Shown here piece by piece: positions 1-7,114 of a stretch of DNA of 37,510 bases. A program made the position numbers and the translations under genes. The number at the start of each line of letters is the position of its first letter. The first letter of the stretch is position 1. A model generated the notes under the pieces. That model was not told the origin of the DNA. It made no database searches and was given only the letters and a program-made list of their open reading frames with translations. Origin of the DNA: Trichococcus alkaliphilus (GTDB taxonomy: Bacteria > Bacillota > Bacilli > Lactobacillales > Aerococcaceae). The stretch spans positions 1-37,510 of the forward strand of contig NZ_PXZT01000021.1 of the NCBI RefSeq assembly GCF_003008695.1, in the 5' to 3' direction.

Positions 1-3
1 CCC

Positions 4-36
4 ATATAAGACTTGAAATAATTCAATGTCCTATAT
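4..36. repeat. AT-rich imperfect inverted repeat
   Basis: Positions 4-17 (ATATAAGACTTGAA) are nearly the reverse complement of 22-36 (TTCAATGTCCTATAT), with one inserted base and one mismatch. There is no T-run on either side, so it does not look like a normal intrinsic terminator. It may be an operator or processing hairpin belonging to a gene left of the window. The rest of 1-83 shows nothing clear. Confidence 0.3.
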
Positions 37-83
37 AGAGGTAGCATATCATCCGAGACAGTCAATTCTTTATAAAATTTCCA

Positions 84-620
84 TTAATTGTTGATGTTCA
101 GGTTTACGGGACTCAATTTGGAAACCAGATTGCGAAGACGCGATCCTGCGATTTCTTTGATCGGTTCGACGACCTCTCTGATCGCGACATATTTGTCCAC
201 GTAGGTTACAACAAAACTTTCTTTGTAACGAGGCAGGCCGCAACGGCTCACCAGGAACATATGCTTGAGGATGATGTCACGCTCCAACGAGCTGATTTCA
301 GTGATGCGGCAAGCATTTTCGCAAGCTATTTTCGGATGGGCATCTGCATGGGCACCGATATTCAGCTGCGCGACAGCATCACGATCTTCATGGAAGAAGT
401 CGTGCAACAAACCGGCACGTGCAGTGGAACGGGCATCCAGATTCCATTTTTTTGCAAGCTGGTAACTCTTATAGGATACGCGGATCGAATGCTCCAAACG
501 ATTGGTGAAGTGGTGATGGGTAATGGTCTCCATGTGCAATAATTCTTCGTGATAGATGAGATCTTCGACCAAAGCGACATATTCAACATCATTTTTCCAA
601 TGGGATTGTGGCATCTGCAT
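84..620 (-). CDS. HD-domain phosphohydrolase family protein
   Basis: Small cytosolic HD-superfamily protein of about 178 residues. The motif core is visible: a conserved His in the RLEHSIRVSY segment and the paired His-Asp in ARAGLLHDFFHED, which fits a metal-dependent phosphohydrolase; the substrate is not known. The open frame runs upstream to 758, but the leading residues look non-conserved. I prefer the ATG at 620-618, which has AAAGGA about 13 bases upstream; the ATG at 668 has no visible ribosome site. The gene is divergent from the aminotransferase gene at 853. No T-rich terminator is seen downstream on the minus strand. The family is often annotated only as 'HD domain-containing protein', so function stays general. 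Confidence 0.75.
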   Translation of the reverse strand: MQMPQSHWKNDVEYVALVEDLIYHEELLHMETITHHHFTNRLEHSIRVSYKSYQLAKKWNLDARSTARAGLLHDFFHEDRDAVAQLNIGAHADAHPKIACENACRITEISSLERDIILKHMFLVSRCGLPRYKESFVVTYVDKYVAIREVVEPIKEIAGSRLRNLVSKLSPVNLNINN

Positions 621-852
621 GCTTATTCTATCATCCTTTGTGTAAGTAGTTGTGTTCGTATTTTTCATGATGCCCATACTATACACCCACAGCAGAAAAA
701 AAGGAAGGTACTCGTTGTGTTTTTCTTCACTTTTACTAATTTTTAAATAGTTTGTCATTTGGCTGTCACATCCGCTGTTTTGCGAATTGGCATGTACTTT
801 TCGGGATTCCGGAGTAGAATAGGGAATATAAGAACGGGAAGGGGCGTCGAAT

Positions 853-1683
853 ATGGAAAAAGTGGAAGGACCTTATTACTTATTGAACGATGAACTAGTA
901 AAAAATACTGACGGCGAAAGCTATCCGGAATTTGAAGGCCGGACGGTATACGAAGTCATCCGTGTCGAGGATGGAATTGCAATATTTCTGGAGGATCATC
1001 TGGATCGTTTTTTCCGGTCCGCTGCTTATCTGGATCTGCCGCTGCCAGCTACGGCGAAATCTATCGAGGATCGCGTCTATCGCCTGATAGCCGCCAATCA
1101 GGTGGGGAATCAGAACCTTAAGTTCATCCTTGGGGAAACGTCAAAAGGCGAGAGTGTGTTATGGATCTTTTTCACCCAGAGCATCTACCCGCCAAAAAGC
1201 TATTATGAAGAGGGTATCACGACGAGTCTGTTCAGTATCGAACGACTGGATCCGAACATCAAGCTTGTCCGTTCGGATTACCAGAAAGCCGTGCTGCAGG
1301 AACGGGTGGATAAAGACGTTTATGAGCTGCTGCTTGTGGATGGTAATGAGGAAATCACGGAAGGCAGCCGCACGAATGTCTTTTTTGTGAAAGGGAAAGA
1401 ATTATACACTCCCCCTGCAAAAGCGGTACTTCTGGGGATCGTCCGCAAGAAAGTGTTCGAAATATGTGAAAAAAGACAGATTCCGATCAACGAGACGGCC
1501 ATCCCTGTCGAGTGGGTCAAGGATGCTGGAGGAGCCTTCGTTTCCGGAACCGGCAATAATGTGCTGCCGATATCGAAAATCGGAACGGTTGCGATTCCGA
1601 CGATGGACAATCCAATAGTGCGGACGATCATGGCGGATTATGCCGAAATGGTCAGAGCGTATAAGGAATCAAAAAAACACTAA
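853..1683 (+). CDS. Class IV PLP-dependent aminotransferase (BCAT/DAAT/ADC lyase family)
   Basis: A 276-residue fold-type IV PLP enzyme, the usual length for D-amino acid aminotransferase or aminodeoxychorismate lyase and a little short for a branched-chain aminotransferase. Visible family features are the RTVYEVIRVEDG start segment, the probable Schiff-base Lys in the VRSDYQKAVLQE segment, and the phosphate-binding/signature segment EITEGSRTNVFFVK followed by YTPP and GIVRKKV. The start is supported by GGAAGGGG (838-845) eight bases before the ATG. It stands alone, with no pab genes beside it, and the leu operon is 6 kb away with its own promoter, so sequence alone does not choose between branched-chain, D-amino acid and aminodeoxychorismate substrates. 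I could not find a convincing promoter in 759-852. Confidence 0.85.
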   Translation: MEKVEGPYYLLNDELVKNTDGESYPEFEGRTVYEVIRVEDGIAIFLEDHLDRFFRSAAYLDLPLPATAKSIEDRVYRLIAANQVGNQNLKFILGETSKGESVLWIFFTQSIYPPKSYYEEGITTSLFSIERLDPNIKLVRSDYQKAVLQERVDKDVYELLLVDGNEEITEGSRTNVFFVKGKELYTPPAKAVLLGIVRKKVFEICEKRQIPINETAIPVEWVKDAGGAFVSGTGNNVLPISKIGTVAIPTMDNPIVRTIMADYAEMVRAYKESKKH

Positions 1684-1690
1684 AAAAACA

Positions 1691-1721
1691 TTGTTACCCT
1701 TTGTGTTTAACGGGTTGACAA
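1691..1721 (+). promoter_or_regulatory. Probable BirA (biotin) operator
   Basis: Half-sites TTGTTACCC (1691-1699) and GGTTGACAA (1713-1721) are separated by 13 bases and each differ by one base from the bacterial biotin-operator halves TTGTTAACC and GGTTAACAA. The right half overlaps the -35 box of the birA promoter, so bound BirA/biotinyl-AMP would block transcription. The downstream genes birA and bioY fit this regulation. Confidence 0.6.
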
Positions 1722-1743
1722 GAGGCGGGGCAGCAGTTAAACT
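1715..1743 (+). promoter_or_regulatory. birA-bioY promoter
   Basis: TTGACA (1715-1720) and TAAACT (1738-1743) are separated by exactly 17 bases. Transcription would start near 1750, just before the hairpin at 1759-1784. Confidence 0.65.
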
Positions 1744-1758
1744 GAATACAGCATTGAG

Positions 1759-1790
1759 ACCATCACTTCGGTTCAAGTGGTGGTTTTTTT
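1759..1790 (+). terminator. Hairpin with U-tract in front of birA
   Basis: ACCATCACTT (1759-1768) pairs with AAGTGGTGGT (1775-1784), ten pairs with one G-U, six-base loop, followed by seven T. It has the form of an intrinsic terminator. It lies between the birA promoter and the birA start, so it either ends the aminotransferase transcript or attenuates birA-bioY. Confidence 0.75.
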
Positions 1791-1813
1791 ATAGAAGAGA
1801 ATGGAGGGAAAGG

Positions 1814-2806
1814 ATGTCAACAAAGGAGAAAGTCCTGCAGTTTCTGGAGCAGCATAAAGGCGAAAGCATTTCCGGCCAAGATTTGGCTGATAAATTGGAA
1901 GTTTCCAGAACATCCGTGTGGAAAGCAATCAACGGCCTGAAAAAAGAAGGCTATCAGATAGAAGCAACGACGAATAAAGGGTATCAACTGTCAGTCGAAA
2001 CCGATTTGTTGTCGGAGGCCGCCATCGTGCCTCTGCTATCGGAAGCGCTGAAAGCTCACCGGATCATTGCGCATAAAACGATCGATTCGACCAACCTGGA
2101 GGCCAAACGCATCGTCAACGAAGAAGCGACCTTCGAAGGCGTGATCTTATCGGAAGAACAGACAAAGGGCAGAGGGCGCTTGGGTAGAGTTTTCTACTCA
2201 CCGAGCGAATCGGGCCTGTACATGAGTTTGGTTTTGAAGCCGGTTGCTGATCTGGATAACGCCACTTTGATCACGACTGCCGCCGCTGTGGCCGTCTGTC
2301 AGGCAATCGAAACATTGACAGGAAAAGAACCCCAAATCAAATGGGTGAATGATATCTTCCTGGATGGCAGGAAAGTCTGCGGCATCCTGACGGAAGGGAT
2401 CATGGATATGGAATCGCGGACAATCGGAACGATCATTTTAGGTATCGGCCTGAACTTCCGGGCGCCTGAAACGGATTTTCCTGATGAAATCCAATCGATT
2501 GCCGGCACGTTGTTCGATTCAAAAAATGCCGTGGTGACACGGAACCAAATGGCTGCCGAAATACTCAACCGTTTTTATGTCCTTTACCCTGATTTGGCAT
2601 CCCGTTCCTACCTGGACGAGTACCGCAAACGTTGCTTCGTCTTGGGTGAACAAGTCACTTTCCCCCAAGGAAGCGAAACGATCGAAGCCAAAGCGATCGC
2701 AATCGACGACGATGGCGGACTAGTTGTAGCCTTACCCAATGGGGAAACGAAAACCCTGACCTATGGCGAAATCAGCATCAAAATCAAAAAGAGAGAAGGA
2801 AAATAA
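1814..2806 (+). CDS. birA: Bifunctional biotin-protein ligase / biotin repressor
   Basis: A 330-residue group II BirA. It activates biotin to biotinyl-5'-AMP and attaches it to carrier proteins such as acetyl-CoA or pyruvate carboxylase, and represses biotin genes. Residues 1-60 form a winged helix (QDLADKLEVSRTSVWKAINGL), giving the DNA-binding half. The catalytic part has the biotin-AMP loop GRGRLGR (119-125) and KWVNDIFLDGRKVCGILTE (176-194). The frame is open back to 1640, but the ATG at 1814 is chosen because GGAGGGAAAGG lies directly in front and the protein then starts at the HTH as in relatives. bioY follows with one base between stop and start. A BirA-operator-like palindrome overlaps the promoter, consistent with autoregulation. 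Confidence 0.95.
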   Translation: MSTKEKVLQFLEQHKGESISGQDLADKLEVSRTSVWKAINGLKKEGYQIEATTNKGYQLSVETDLLSEAAIVPLLSEALKAHRIIAHKTIDSTNLEAKRIVNEEATFEGVILSEEQTKGRGRLGRVFYSPSESGLYMSLVLKPVADLDNATLITTAAAVAVCQAIETLTGKEPQIKWVNDIFLDGRKVCGILTEGIMDMESRTIGTIILGIGLNFRAPETDFPDEIQSIAGTLFDSKNAVVTRNQMAAEILNRFYVLYPDLASRSYLDEYRKRCFVLGEQVTFPQGSETIEAKAIAIDDDGGLVVALPNGETKTLTYGEISIKIKKREGK

Positions 2807-2807
2807 C

Positions 2808-3335
2808 ATGAAATTATCAACAAGAGATTTGACCCAAATAAGCATATTTGCGGCTTTGACATTCGTCAGCGGCTTCCTGAGCATCCCCGTCGGACCCGTT
2901 CCTATCACTTTGCAGACACTTTTGGTGCTGCTGACCGGCTTCTTCCTGCGTCCGAAAGCTGCTTTCTTCGCGCAATCATTGCATCTGTTGCTGAAATTAT
3001 TGCTTGGAGGTTTCCAATCCTTATTGTCGCCCAGCTTCGGCTTTGTTTTTGGCTTTGTCGCAGCCGCTACGTTGATTTCGTATCTTGTGCACAAAAAAGA
3101 AGGCAGCTTCCTGAATTACGGGATTGCTGCAGTTGCCGGCACAATCGTAATGTACGCAATCGGACTGCCTTACATGGCTGCAATCCTGAATGGTGTCATG
3201 GGCAATCAATTCGGCTTGGCGGAAATTTTCCAAATGGGCATGATTTTGTTCATTCCCGGGGACATCGCCAAAGCCCTGTTGGCCATCATCCTTGCTGACC
3301 GTTTAAAAGGTCGTGCGCGCGTATTTCAGCACTGA
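2808..3335 (+). CDS. bioY: Biotin transporter BioY (ECF S-component)
   Basis: A 175-residue hydrophobic protein with about six membrane segments and the BioY-type opening (SIFAALTFVSGFLSIPVGPVPITLQTLLVLLTG) and ending (FIPGDIAKALLAIILADRLKGR). BioY is the substrate-binding membrane subunit for biotin that works with an energy-coupling factor module (EcfAA'T), which is not in this window. The ATG at 2808 is two bases after the birA stop and uses GAGAAGGAAA as ribosome site; longer in-frame starts lie inside birA. Co-transcription with birA and absence of bio biosynthesis genes suggest biotin uptake rather than synthesis, though only this window is seen. A terminator follows at 3371-3410. Confidence 0.93.
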   Translation: MKLSTRDLTQISIFAALTFVSGFLSIPVGPVPITLQTLLVLLTGFFLRPKAAFFAQSLHLLLKLLLGGFQSLLSPSFGFVFGFVAAATLISYLVHKKEGSFLNYGIAAVAGTIVMYAIGLPYMAAILNGVMGNQFGLAEIFQMGMILFIPGDIAKALLAIILADRLKGRARVFQH

Positions 3336-3370
3336 TTTCGTTTTTTTGAAAAAATAAATGTTTTAAAAAG

Positions 3371-3410
3371 CATCCAAAACCGCATTCTGACGGGGTTGGA
3401 TGTTTTTTTT
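3371..3410 (+). terminator. Terminator after birA-bioY
   Basis: CATCCAA (3371-3377) pairs with TTGGATG (3396-3402), followed by eight T (3403-3410). Confidence 0.8.
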
Positions 3411-3442
3411 GAAAAAATATCTCGAATTCGTGAATATATAAC

Positions 3443-3471
3443 TTGAAATACATTCCGCGATGTGGCATAAT
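3443..3471 (+). promoter_or_regulatory. Promoter of the FMN reductase gene
   Basis: TTGAAA (3443-3448), 17-base spacer, CATAAT (3466-3471). The leader of about 160 bases up to 3640 contains two small hairpins (CTTAC/GTAAG and GAAGG/CCTTC) and a second ribosome site with an in-frame TTG (3547). Confidence 0.6.
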
Positions 3472-3639
3472 GATATCAAGCTTACGAAATGTAAGAGAGA
3501 TGAAGGTGAGTCCTTCATTGAAAAACAAGTGCATGGAGGAAAAAAATTGGAAAATACATCTATAATATCTCGAATTAGTAATGCTTTATTTGGAAGTAAA
3601 AATACAACAATAACAACAGACGAAAAGGGGAAAACAACT

Positions 3640-4197
3640 ATGAAAATCGGAATTATCTCAGGAAGCGTACGTGAAGGAAGAAACTCAGCAGCAGTATCAG
3701 AATGGATCCATGAATTTGCCGAAAAACGCAATGACGGCGGCATCGAATACGAAATCGTAGCTTTAGCAAATTATGACTTGCCTTTGTTGGGCGCTAAATT
3801 GCCGGAAGAACGTCAAGCAGCAGCTGGTGCAGCGATCCAAGCTTGGTCAGAAAAAATGGCTTCATTCGACGGATACGTGTTTGTGACACCTGAATACAAC
3901 CACGCAGTCGGTGGCGCTTTGAAGAATGCGTTGGATTTCCTAAAACCTGAAGTTGCCGATAAAGCAGCCGGATTTGTAGGATACGGAAGCTTGGGCGGGG
4001 CCCGCGCACACGAAAATATGCGCGTCATCCTAGGCGAATTGAGCGTAGCAACAGTGCACACAACAGTGAACTTCTCATTGATGACTGATTTCGAGAACAT
4101 GAGCAACTTTGTGCCGAACGATTATCATGCAGGCAATGCGACAGCAATGATCGATGAATTGATCAAATGGTCGGGAGCATTGAAAACAATCCGTTAA
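3640..4197 (+). CDS. NAD(P)H-dependent FMN reductase (flavodoxin-like)
   Basis: A 185-residue cytosolic flavoprotein of the NADPH-dependent FMN reductase family (azoreductase/chromate-reductase type). It starts with the FMN phosphate-binding segment MKIGIISGSVREGRNS and has the second flavin-binding signature TPEYNHAVGGALKNALD and the GYGSLGGARA loop. The ATG at 3640 is preceded by AAGGGG and gives a normal family length. The frame is open upstream: a TTG at 3547 has a very good GGAGG seven bases before it and would add 31 polar residues, so a longer form cannot be excluded. It is a single-gene unit with its own promoter (3443) and terminator (4228). The physiological substrate (quinone, azo dye, metal) cannot be read from the sequence. 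Confidence 0.85.
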   Translation: MKIGIISGSVREGRNSAAVSEWIHEFAEKRNDGGIEYEIVALANYDLPLLGAKLPEERQAAAGAAIQAWSEKMASFDGYVFVTPEYNHAVGGALKNALDFLKPEVADKAAGFVGYGSLGGARAHENMRVILGELSVATVHTTVNFSLMTDFENMSNFVPNDYHAGNATAMIDELIKWSGALKTIR

Positions 4198-4227
4198 TAG
4201 TATAGAAGAACAAGAATGATGAGGGGA

Positions 4228-4255
4228 GGCCGCCATGCGCACATGGCAGCCTTTT
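4228..4255 (+). terminator. Terminator after FMN reductase
   Basis: GGC-C-GCCATG (4228-4237) pairs with CATGGC-A-GCC (4242-4251) with one internal mismatch, followed by four T. Confidence 0.7.
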
Positions 4256-4293
4256 CGTATTTCCGGAGACCGGCATCCTTCACCTTTCATCCA

Positions 4294-4322
4294 TTGATTT
4301 TCTGAAAGCGAGCGTCTATACT
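4294..4322 (+). promoter_or_regulatory. Promoter of the DUF554 gene
   Basis: TTGATT (4294-4299), 17-base spacer, TATACT (4317-4322), about 80 bases upstream of the start codon. The leader also holds a small CTTGC/GCAAG stem. Confidence 0.55.
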
Positions 4323-4403
4323 GAAACGTACTGAGCTTGCAGGCAAGCAAGTTTTCGGATCATGTAATCAGCATAAACGTAATAAACAGTCGGAGGAGAT
4401 AAT

Positions 4404-5090
4404 TTGGTTTTGTTGGGGAGTTTAGTCAACAGCGCTGCCATCATTTTGGGTGGCAGCATCGGTTTGGTTTTGAAGAAAGGTTTATCGGATAGGTTAGCGA
4501 ACGCAGTGATGAATGCTTTGGCGCTCTGCGTATTATACATAGGGGTCAGCGGCATGCTGAAAGGTGAAAATATTCTGATCACCATTCTGTCGATGGTTGC
4601 TGGCACATTGGTCGGCGAGGCGCTCGACCTGGACAAAAAAATCAATCAGCTCGGGGATACGGTCGAGAAGATGGTTGCTTCACCCAAAGAAGGGGTTTCC
4701 GTTTCAAAAGGGTTTGTGACGGCAAGTCTGTTGTTCTGTGTGGGCGCGATGGCAATCGTCGGTGCACTGCAGAGCGGTCTGACCGGCAATCATGATACGC
4801 TTTTCGCGAAGTCATTGATCGACGGCATTGCATCTATCGTGATGGCGTCCAGCTTAGGCATCGGCGTGCTGCTTTCAGCCGGTCTGATCCTCGTTTATGA
4901 AGGCGGCATTTCGCTTTTCGCCAATATTCTTGCGCCGCTGCTGACTGATTCTGTGATCAATGAAATGACCTGCGTGGGTTCCCTGCTGATTGTCGGTCTG
5001 GCTTTGAACATGTTGAAGCTGACGGATCTGAAAATCATGAATTATGCGCCCGCTGTCTTTTTCCCGATCCTTTTCGGATTATTTATGTGA
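4404..5090 (+). CDS. DUF554 family integral membrane protein
   Basis: A 228-residue membrane protein of the DUF554 (YdfK/YqgA) family, with about seven hydrophobic segments and the typical opening GSLVNSAAIILGGSIGLVLKKGL. Molecular function is unknown; transport or a channel-like role is often supposed. The start is a TTG at 4404 with GGAGG seven bases upstream; there is no better ATG nearby, and starting here keeps the conserved N-terminal segment. It is a single-gene unit between its own promoter and the terminator at 5097-5128. Confidence 0.85.
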   Translation: MVLLGSLVNSAAIILGGSIGLVLKKGLSDRLANAVMNALALCVLYIGVSGMLKGENILITILSMVAGTLVGEALDLDKKINQLGDTVEKMVASPKEGVSVSKGFVTASLLFCVGAMAIVGALQSGLTGNHDTLFAKSLIDGIASIVMASSLGIGVLLSAGLILVYEGGISLFANILAPLLTDSVINEMTCVGSLLIVGLALNMLKLTDLKIMNYAPAVFFPILFGLFM

Positions 5091-5096
5091 ATGCAG

Positions 5097-5128
5097 AAAA
5101 AAGACGTTCCTCAGCGGGCGTCTTTTTT
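5097..5128 (+). terminator. Terminator after DUF554 gene
   Basis: AAAAAGACG (5098-5106) pairs with CGTCTTTTT (5119-5127), 12-base loop, ending in six T. A TATAAT (5130-5135) follows at once and may be the -10 of the next gene, but its -35 is poor. Confidence 0.8.
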
Positions 5129-5192
5129 GTATAATGGTCCATCCTTCTCTATAATCGGAATCAAGGAAAGCCATCGGAAAGGGGACGGTATC

Positions 5193-5768
5193 ATGTGCGG
5201 ACGTTATGCGTTGGAAGCGACAAAAAGGGAGTTATGGGAAAGGTATCTGTTGGGAGAAATGGAAGAGGACATAGAGGAGCGTGCGGAAATATTTCCGACC
5301 AACACCACGCCGCTGATAATGCCGGGAAACGAGTTGGTCCATCACAGATGGGGATTCATGGAGCCTTTCGCGAAGCGCCCCTTGATCAATGCCAGAGCAG
5401 AAACCATACTCGAAAAGCCGACATTCAGCCAGCCTTTCCGGACAGCGCGTTGTCTGGTGCCGGCGACCGCATTCTTTGAATGGGAGAAAGTCGGCGAAGA
5501 AAAGCTGAAACGAAAAATTACCGTATCGGATATCCCGATTTTTTCGATGGCCGGTATCCTCAAGACGTACCACGATGAGAACGGAAAACCTTTCTCGGCT
5601 TTTTCCATCATCACCACTGCCGCCAACGAGCAGATGCGAGCCATCCATGATCGCATGCCGGTTATACTGGAACCTGAAGATGAAGCCTTTTATCTGGATC
5701 AGAAGGCCGATCCGAGATTGGTTTGGAAGTTGCTGAAACCTACAGAGCATCGCCTGCTGATCCACTGA
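5193..5768 (+). CDS. SRAP-domain abasic-site processing protein (HMCES/YedK family)
   Basis: A 191-residue SRAP protein. The family covalently traps abasic sites in single-stranded DNA through the N-terminal cysteine exposed after Met removal, shielding forks from strand breaks. All key residues are visible: Cys2 in MCGRY, Asn66 in INARAET, Glu96 in FFEW and His152 in HDRMP. The open frame extends upstream to 5091, but only the ATG at 5193 puts Cys at position 2, and AAGGGGA lies eight bases before it. Single gene; not linked here to SOS genes, and I see no clear LexA box. Confidence 0.93.
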   Translation: MCGRYALEATKRELWERYLLGEMEEDIEERAEIFPTNTTPLIMPGNELVHHRWGFMEPFAKRPLINARAETILEKPTFSQPFRTARCLVPATAFFEWEKVGEEKLKRKITVSDIPIFSMAGILKTYHDENGKPFSAFSIITTAANEQMRAIHDRMPVILEPEDEAFYLDQKADPRLVWKLLKPTEHRLLIH

Positions 5769-5822
5769 TCAATCGCCATCCCATGATAATGAGAATACCC
5801 TCATCCAAATTTAATTTAATCG

Positions 5823-5851
5823 TTGACATCCTTATTTAATTCTTATAAACT
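5823..5851 (+). promoter_or_regulatory. Promoter of the leader ORF and TrpX-like gene
   Basis: TTGACA (5823-5828), 17 bases, TAAACT (5846-5851). TATAAA two bases earlier is an alternative -10. Transcription would begin near 5858, giving about 105 bases of leader up to the end of the terminator at 5962. Confidence 0.7.
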
Positions 5852-5883
5852 GAAAGCAAATAACTAATGTGCTAGGAGGATTT

Positions 5884-5925
5884 ATGCAAACGCAAACAAA
5901 AGTGCCGCAGTCCCATCATCAGTAA
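5884..5925 (+). CDS. Candidate 13-codon leader peptide (attenuator)
   Basis: An AGGAGG (5874-5879) four bases before an ATG begins a short frame, MQTQTKVPQSHHQ, stopping at TAA 5923-5925. It sits between a good promoter and an intrinsic terminator, and its stop codon overlaps the first bases of the terminator stem. The peptide has four Gln codons and two adjacent His codons (CAT CAT, 5914-5919) directly before the final Gln and stop. A ribosome pausing there would cover the left arm of the terminator. The layout fits a translation-controlled attenuator for the lipoprotein gene at 6031. No longer homologous protein is recognised. Confidence 0.55.
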   Translation: MQTQTKVPQSHHQ

Positions 5926-5962
5926 AAGCCCATTTGGATAATTCTATCTGAATGGGCTTTTT
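5924..5962 (+). terminator. Attenuator terminator before the TrpX-like gene
   Basis: AAAAGCCCATT (5924-5934) pairs with AATGGGCTTTT (5951-5961). The inner part continues through two G-U pairs into GATA/TATC, giving about 17 pairs with a four-base loop and a T-run. It lies 70 bases before the start of the downstream gene and after its promoter. Confidence 0.85.
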
Positions 5963-6030
5963 CATACTAGGGACTAGCGATTGATTGCATAAGCGGTTCT
6001 CGCACAATTTAAAAAATAGGGGGAAATGAA

Positions 6031-7038
6031 ATGATTGGAATGGATTGGAAAAAGAAAGTAGCGACAACATTGGCACTGACTTCTGCCTTATTGCTTGGTG
6101 CATGCGCCGGCGGTACAGAAGAAGCGACGGATTCTTCCGCAGCAAGTTCAACAGCATCAGCGGATGCTGTGCATATCGGAATCCTGCAGATCCTTGAGCA
6201 CGAATCGTTATCGGCAGCACGCACAGGTTTTTTGGAAGTTTTGGAGGAAGCTGGTTACGTTGAGGGCGACAATCTGATAGTGGATTACCAAAATGCTCAG
6301 GGTGATCAAGCAAACCTGCAGAGTATGGCTGAGCGTTTAGCCGGCAGCAATGACCTCATTTTAGCAATCTCGACACCAGCCTCACAAGCAATAGCGAATG
6401 CTGAAAAAGAAAATGCGGTCTTGTTCACTGCCGTAACTGATCCGATCGATGCAGGACTTGTGGCAAGCGCAGAGGAGCCGGGTGCAAACATCACCGGAAC
6501 AAGCGATCAAGCACCTATGGACAAACAGATTGAATTGTTGCTGTCGATCGTACCTAGTGCGGAAACAGTCGGCATCATCTTCAACTCCAGCGAAATGAAT
6601 TCCATTGTACAGAGCGATCAAGCGAAAGCATTGTTGGAAGCGGCAGGTGTGAACGTTGAAATCATGACTGTAACTTCCACAAATGATGTGCAGCAAGTTA
6701 TGGAGTCATTGGTACAAAAAGTCGATGCGATCTATATCCCAACGGACAACACCTTATCCAGCACGATGGCTACTGTCGGCCAAATCGCTATGGAAGCCAA
6801 AATCCCTGTCATCCCTGGCGCAACTGAAATGGTGGAAGCTGGCGGATTGGCAACTTACGGAATCGACTTCAAGGAATTAGGTCGCCAGACAGGCGAAATG
6901 GCCTTGCAGATTTTGGAAGAAGGCAAGCTTCCTTCCGAATTGCCTGTCCAATTCCCTGAGACACTTCAATTGGTCATAAATGAAGAGATGGCTGAAGCGC
7001 TGGGAATCGATCCAGACAGCATTAAATTGCCGGAGTAA
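6031..7038 (+). CDS. ABC transporter substrate-binding lipoprotein, TrpX-like (ABC_sub_bind family)
   Basis: A 335-residue lipoprotein with a signal peptide and lipobox LGAC (Cys25) followed by an acidic/Ser/Ala-rich linker. The mature part has the ABC_sub_bind (PF04392-type) pattern: VHIGILQILEHESL, the LAISTPASQAIANA segment, VTDPIDAGLV, NITGTSDQAP and a C-terminal ATYGIDFKELGRQTGEMA. Family members such as TrpX bind aromatic or other amino acids for ABC importers. The ATG at 6031 has AGGGGG seven bases upstream. No permease or ATPase gene follows: the gene ends at a strong terminator and then the leu leader begins, so it must work with a transporter encoded elsewhere or as a sensor. Expression appears controlled by the leader at 5884-5962. 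Ligand unknown. Confidence 0.88.
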   Translation: MIGMDWKKKVATTLALTSALLLGACAGGTEEATDSSAASSTASADAVHIGILQILEHESLSAARTGFLEVLEEAGYVEGDNLIVDYQNAQGDQANLQSMAERLAGSNDLILAISTPASQAIANAEKENAVLFTAVTDPIDAGLVASAEEPGANITGTSDQAPMDKQIELLLSIVPSAETVGIIFNSSEMNSIVQSDQAKALLEAAGVNVEIMTVTSTNDVQQVMESLVQKVDAIYIPTDNTLSSTMATVGQIAMEAKIPVIPGATEMVEAGGLATYGIDFKELGRQTGEMALQILEEGKLPSELPVQFPETLQLVINEEMAEALGIDPDSIKLPE

Positions 7039-7049
7039 GTTATCCACTA

Positions 7050-7091
7050 AAAACGAGGTTGCCCCACTTAGTGCGGCAACCTCGTTTTTTT
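7050..7091 (+). terminator. Terminator after the TrpX-like gene
   Basis: AAAACGAGGTTGCC (7050-7063) pairs perfectly with GGCAACCTCGTTTT (7075-7088); T-run 7085-7091. Confidence 0.9.
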
Positions 7092-7114
7092 GTGGTTTCC
7101 CGGATTTAATCGCT

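Noticed and set aside
1640-1813. Longer birA start giving 58 extra residues
   Set aside because: The extension would translate the operator, promoter and terminator hairpin; the ATG at 1814 has an ideal ribosome site and begins at the HTH domain.
5858-5962. T-box riboswitch before the TrpX-like gene
   Set aside because: The leader is only about 100 bases and lacks the stem I specifier structure and the T-box sequence.
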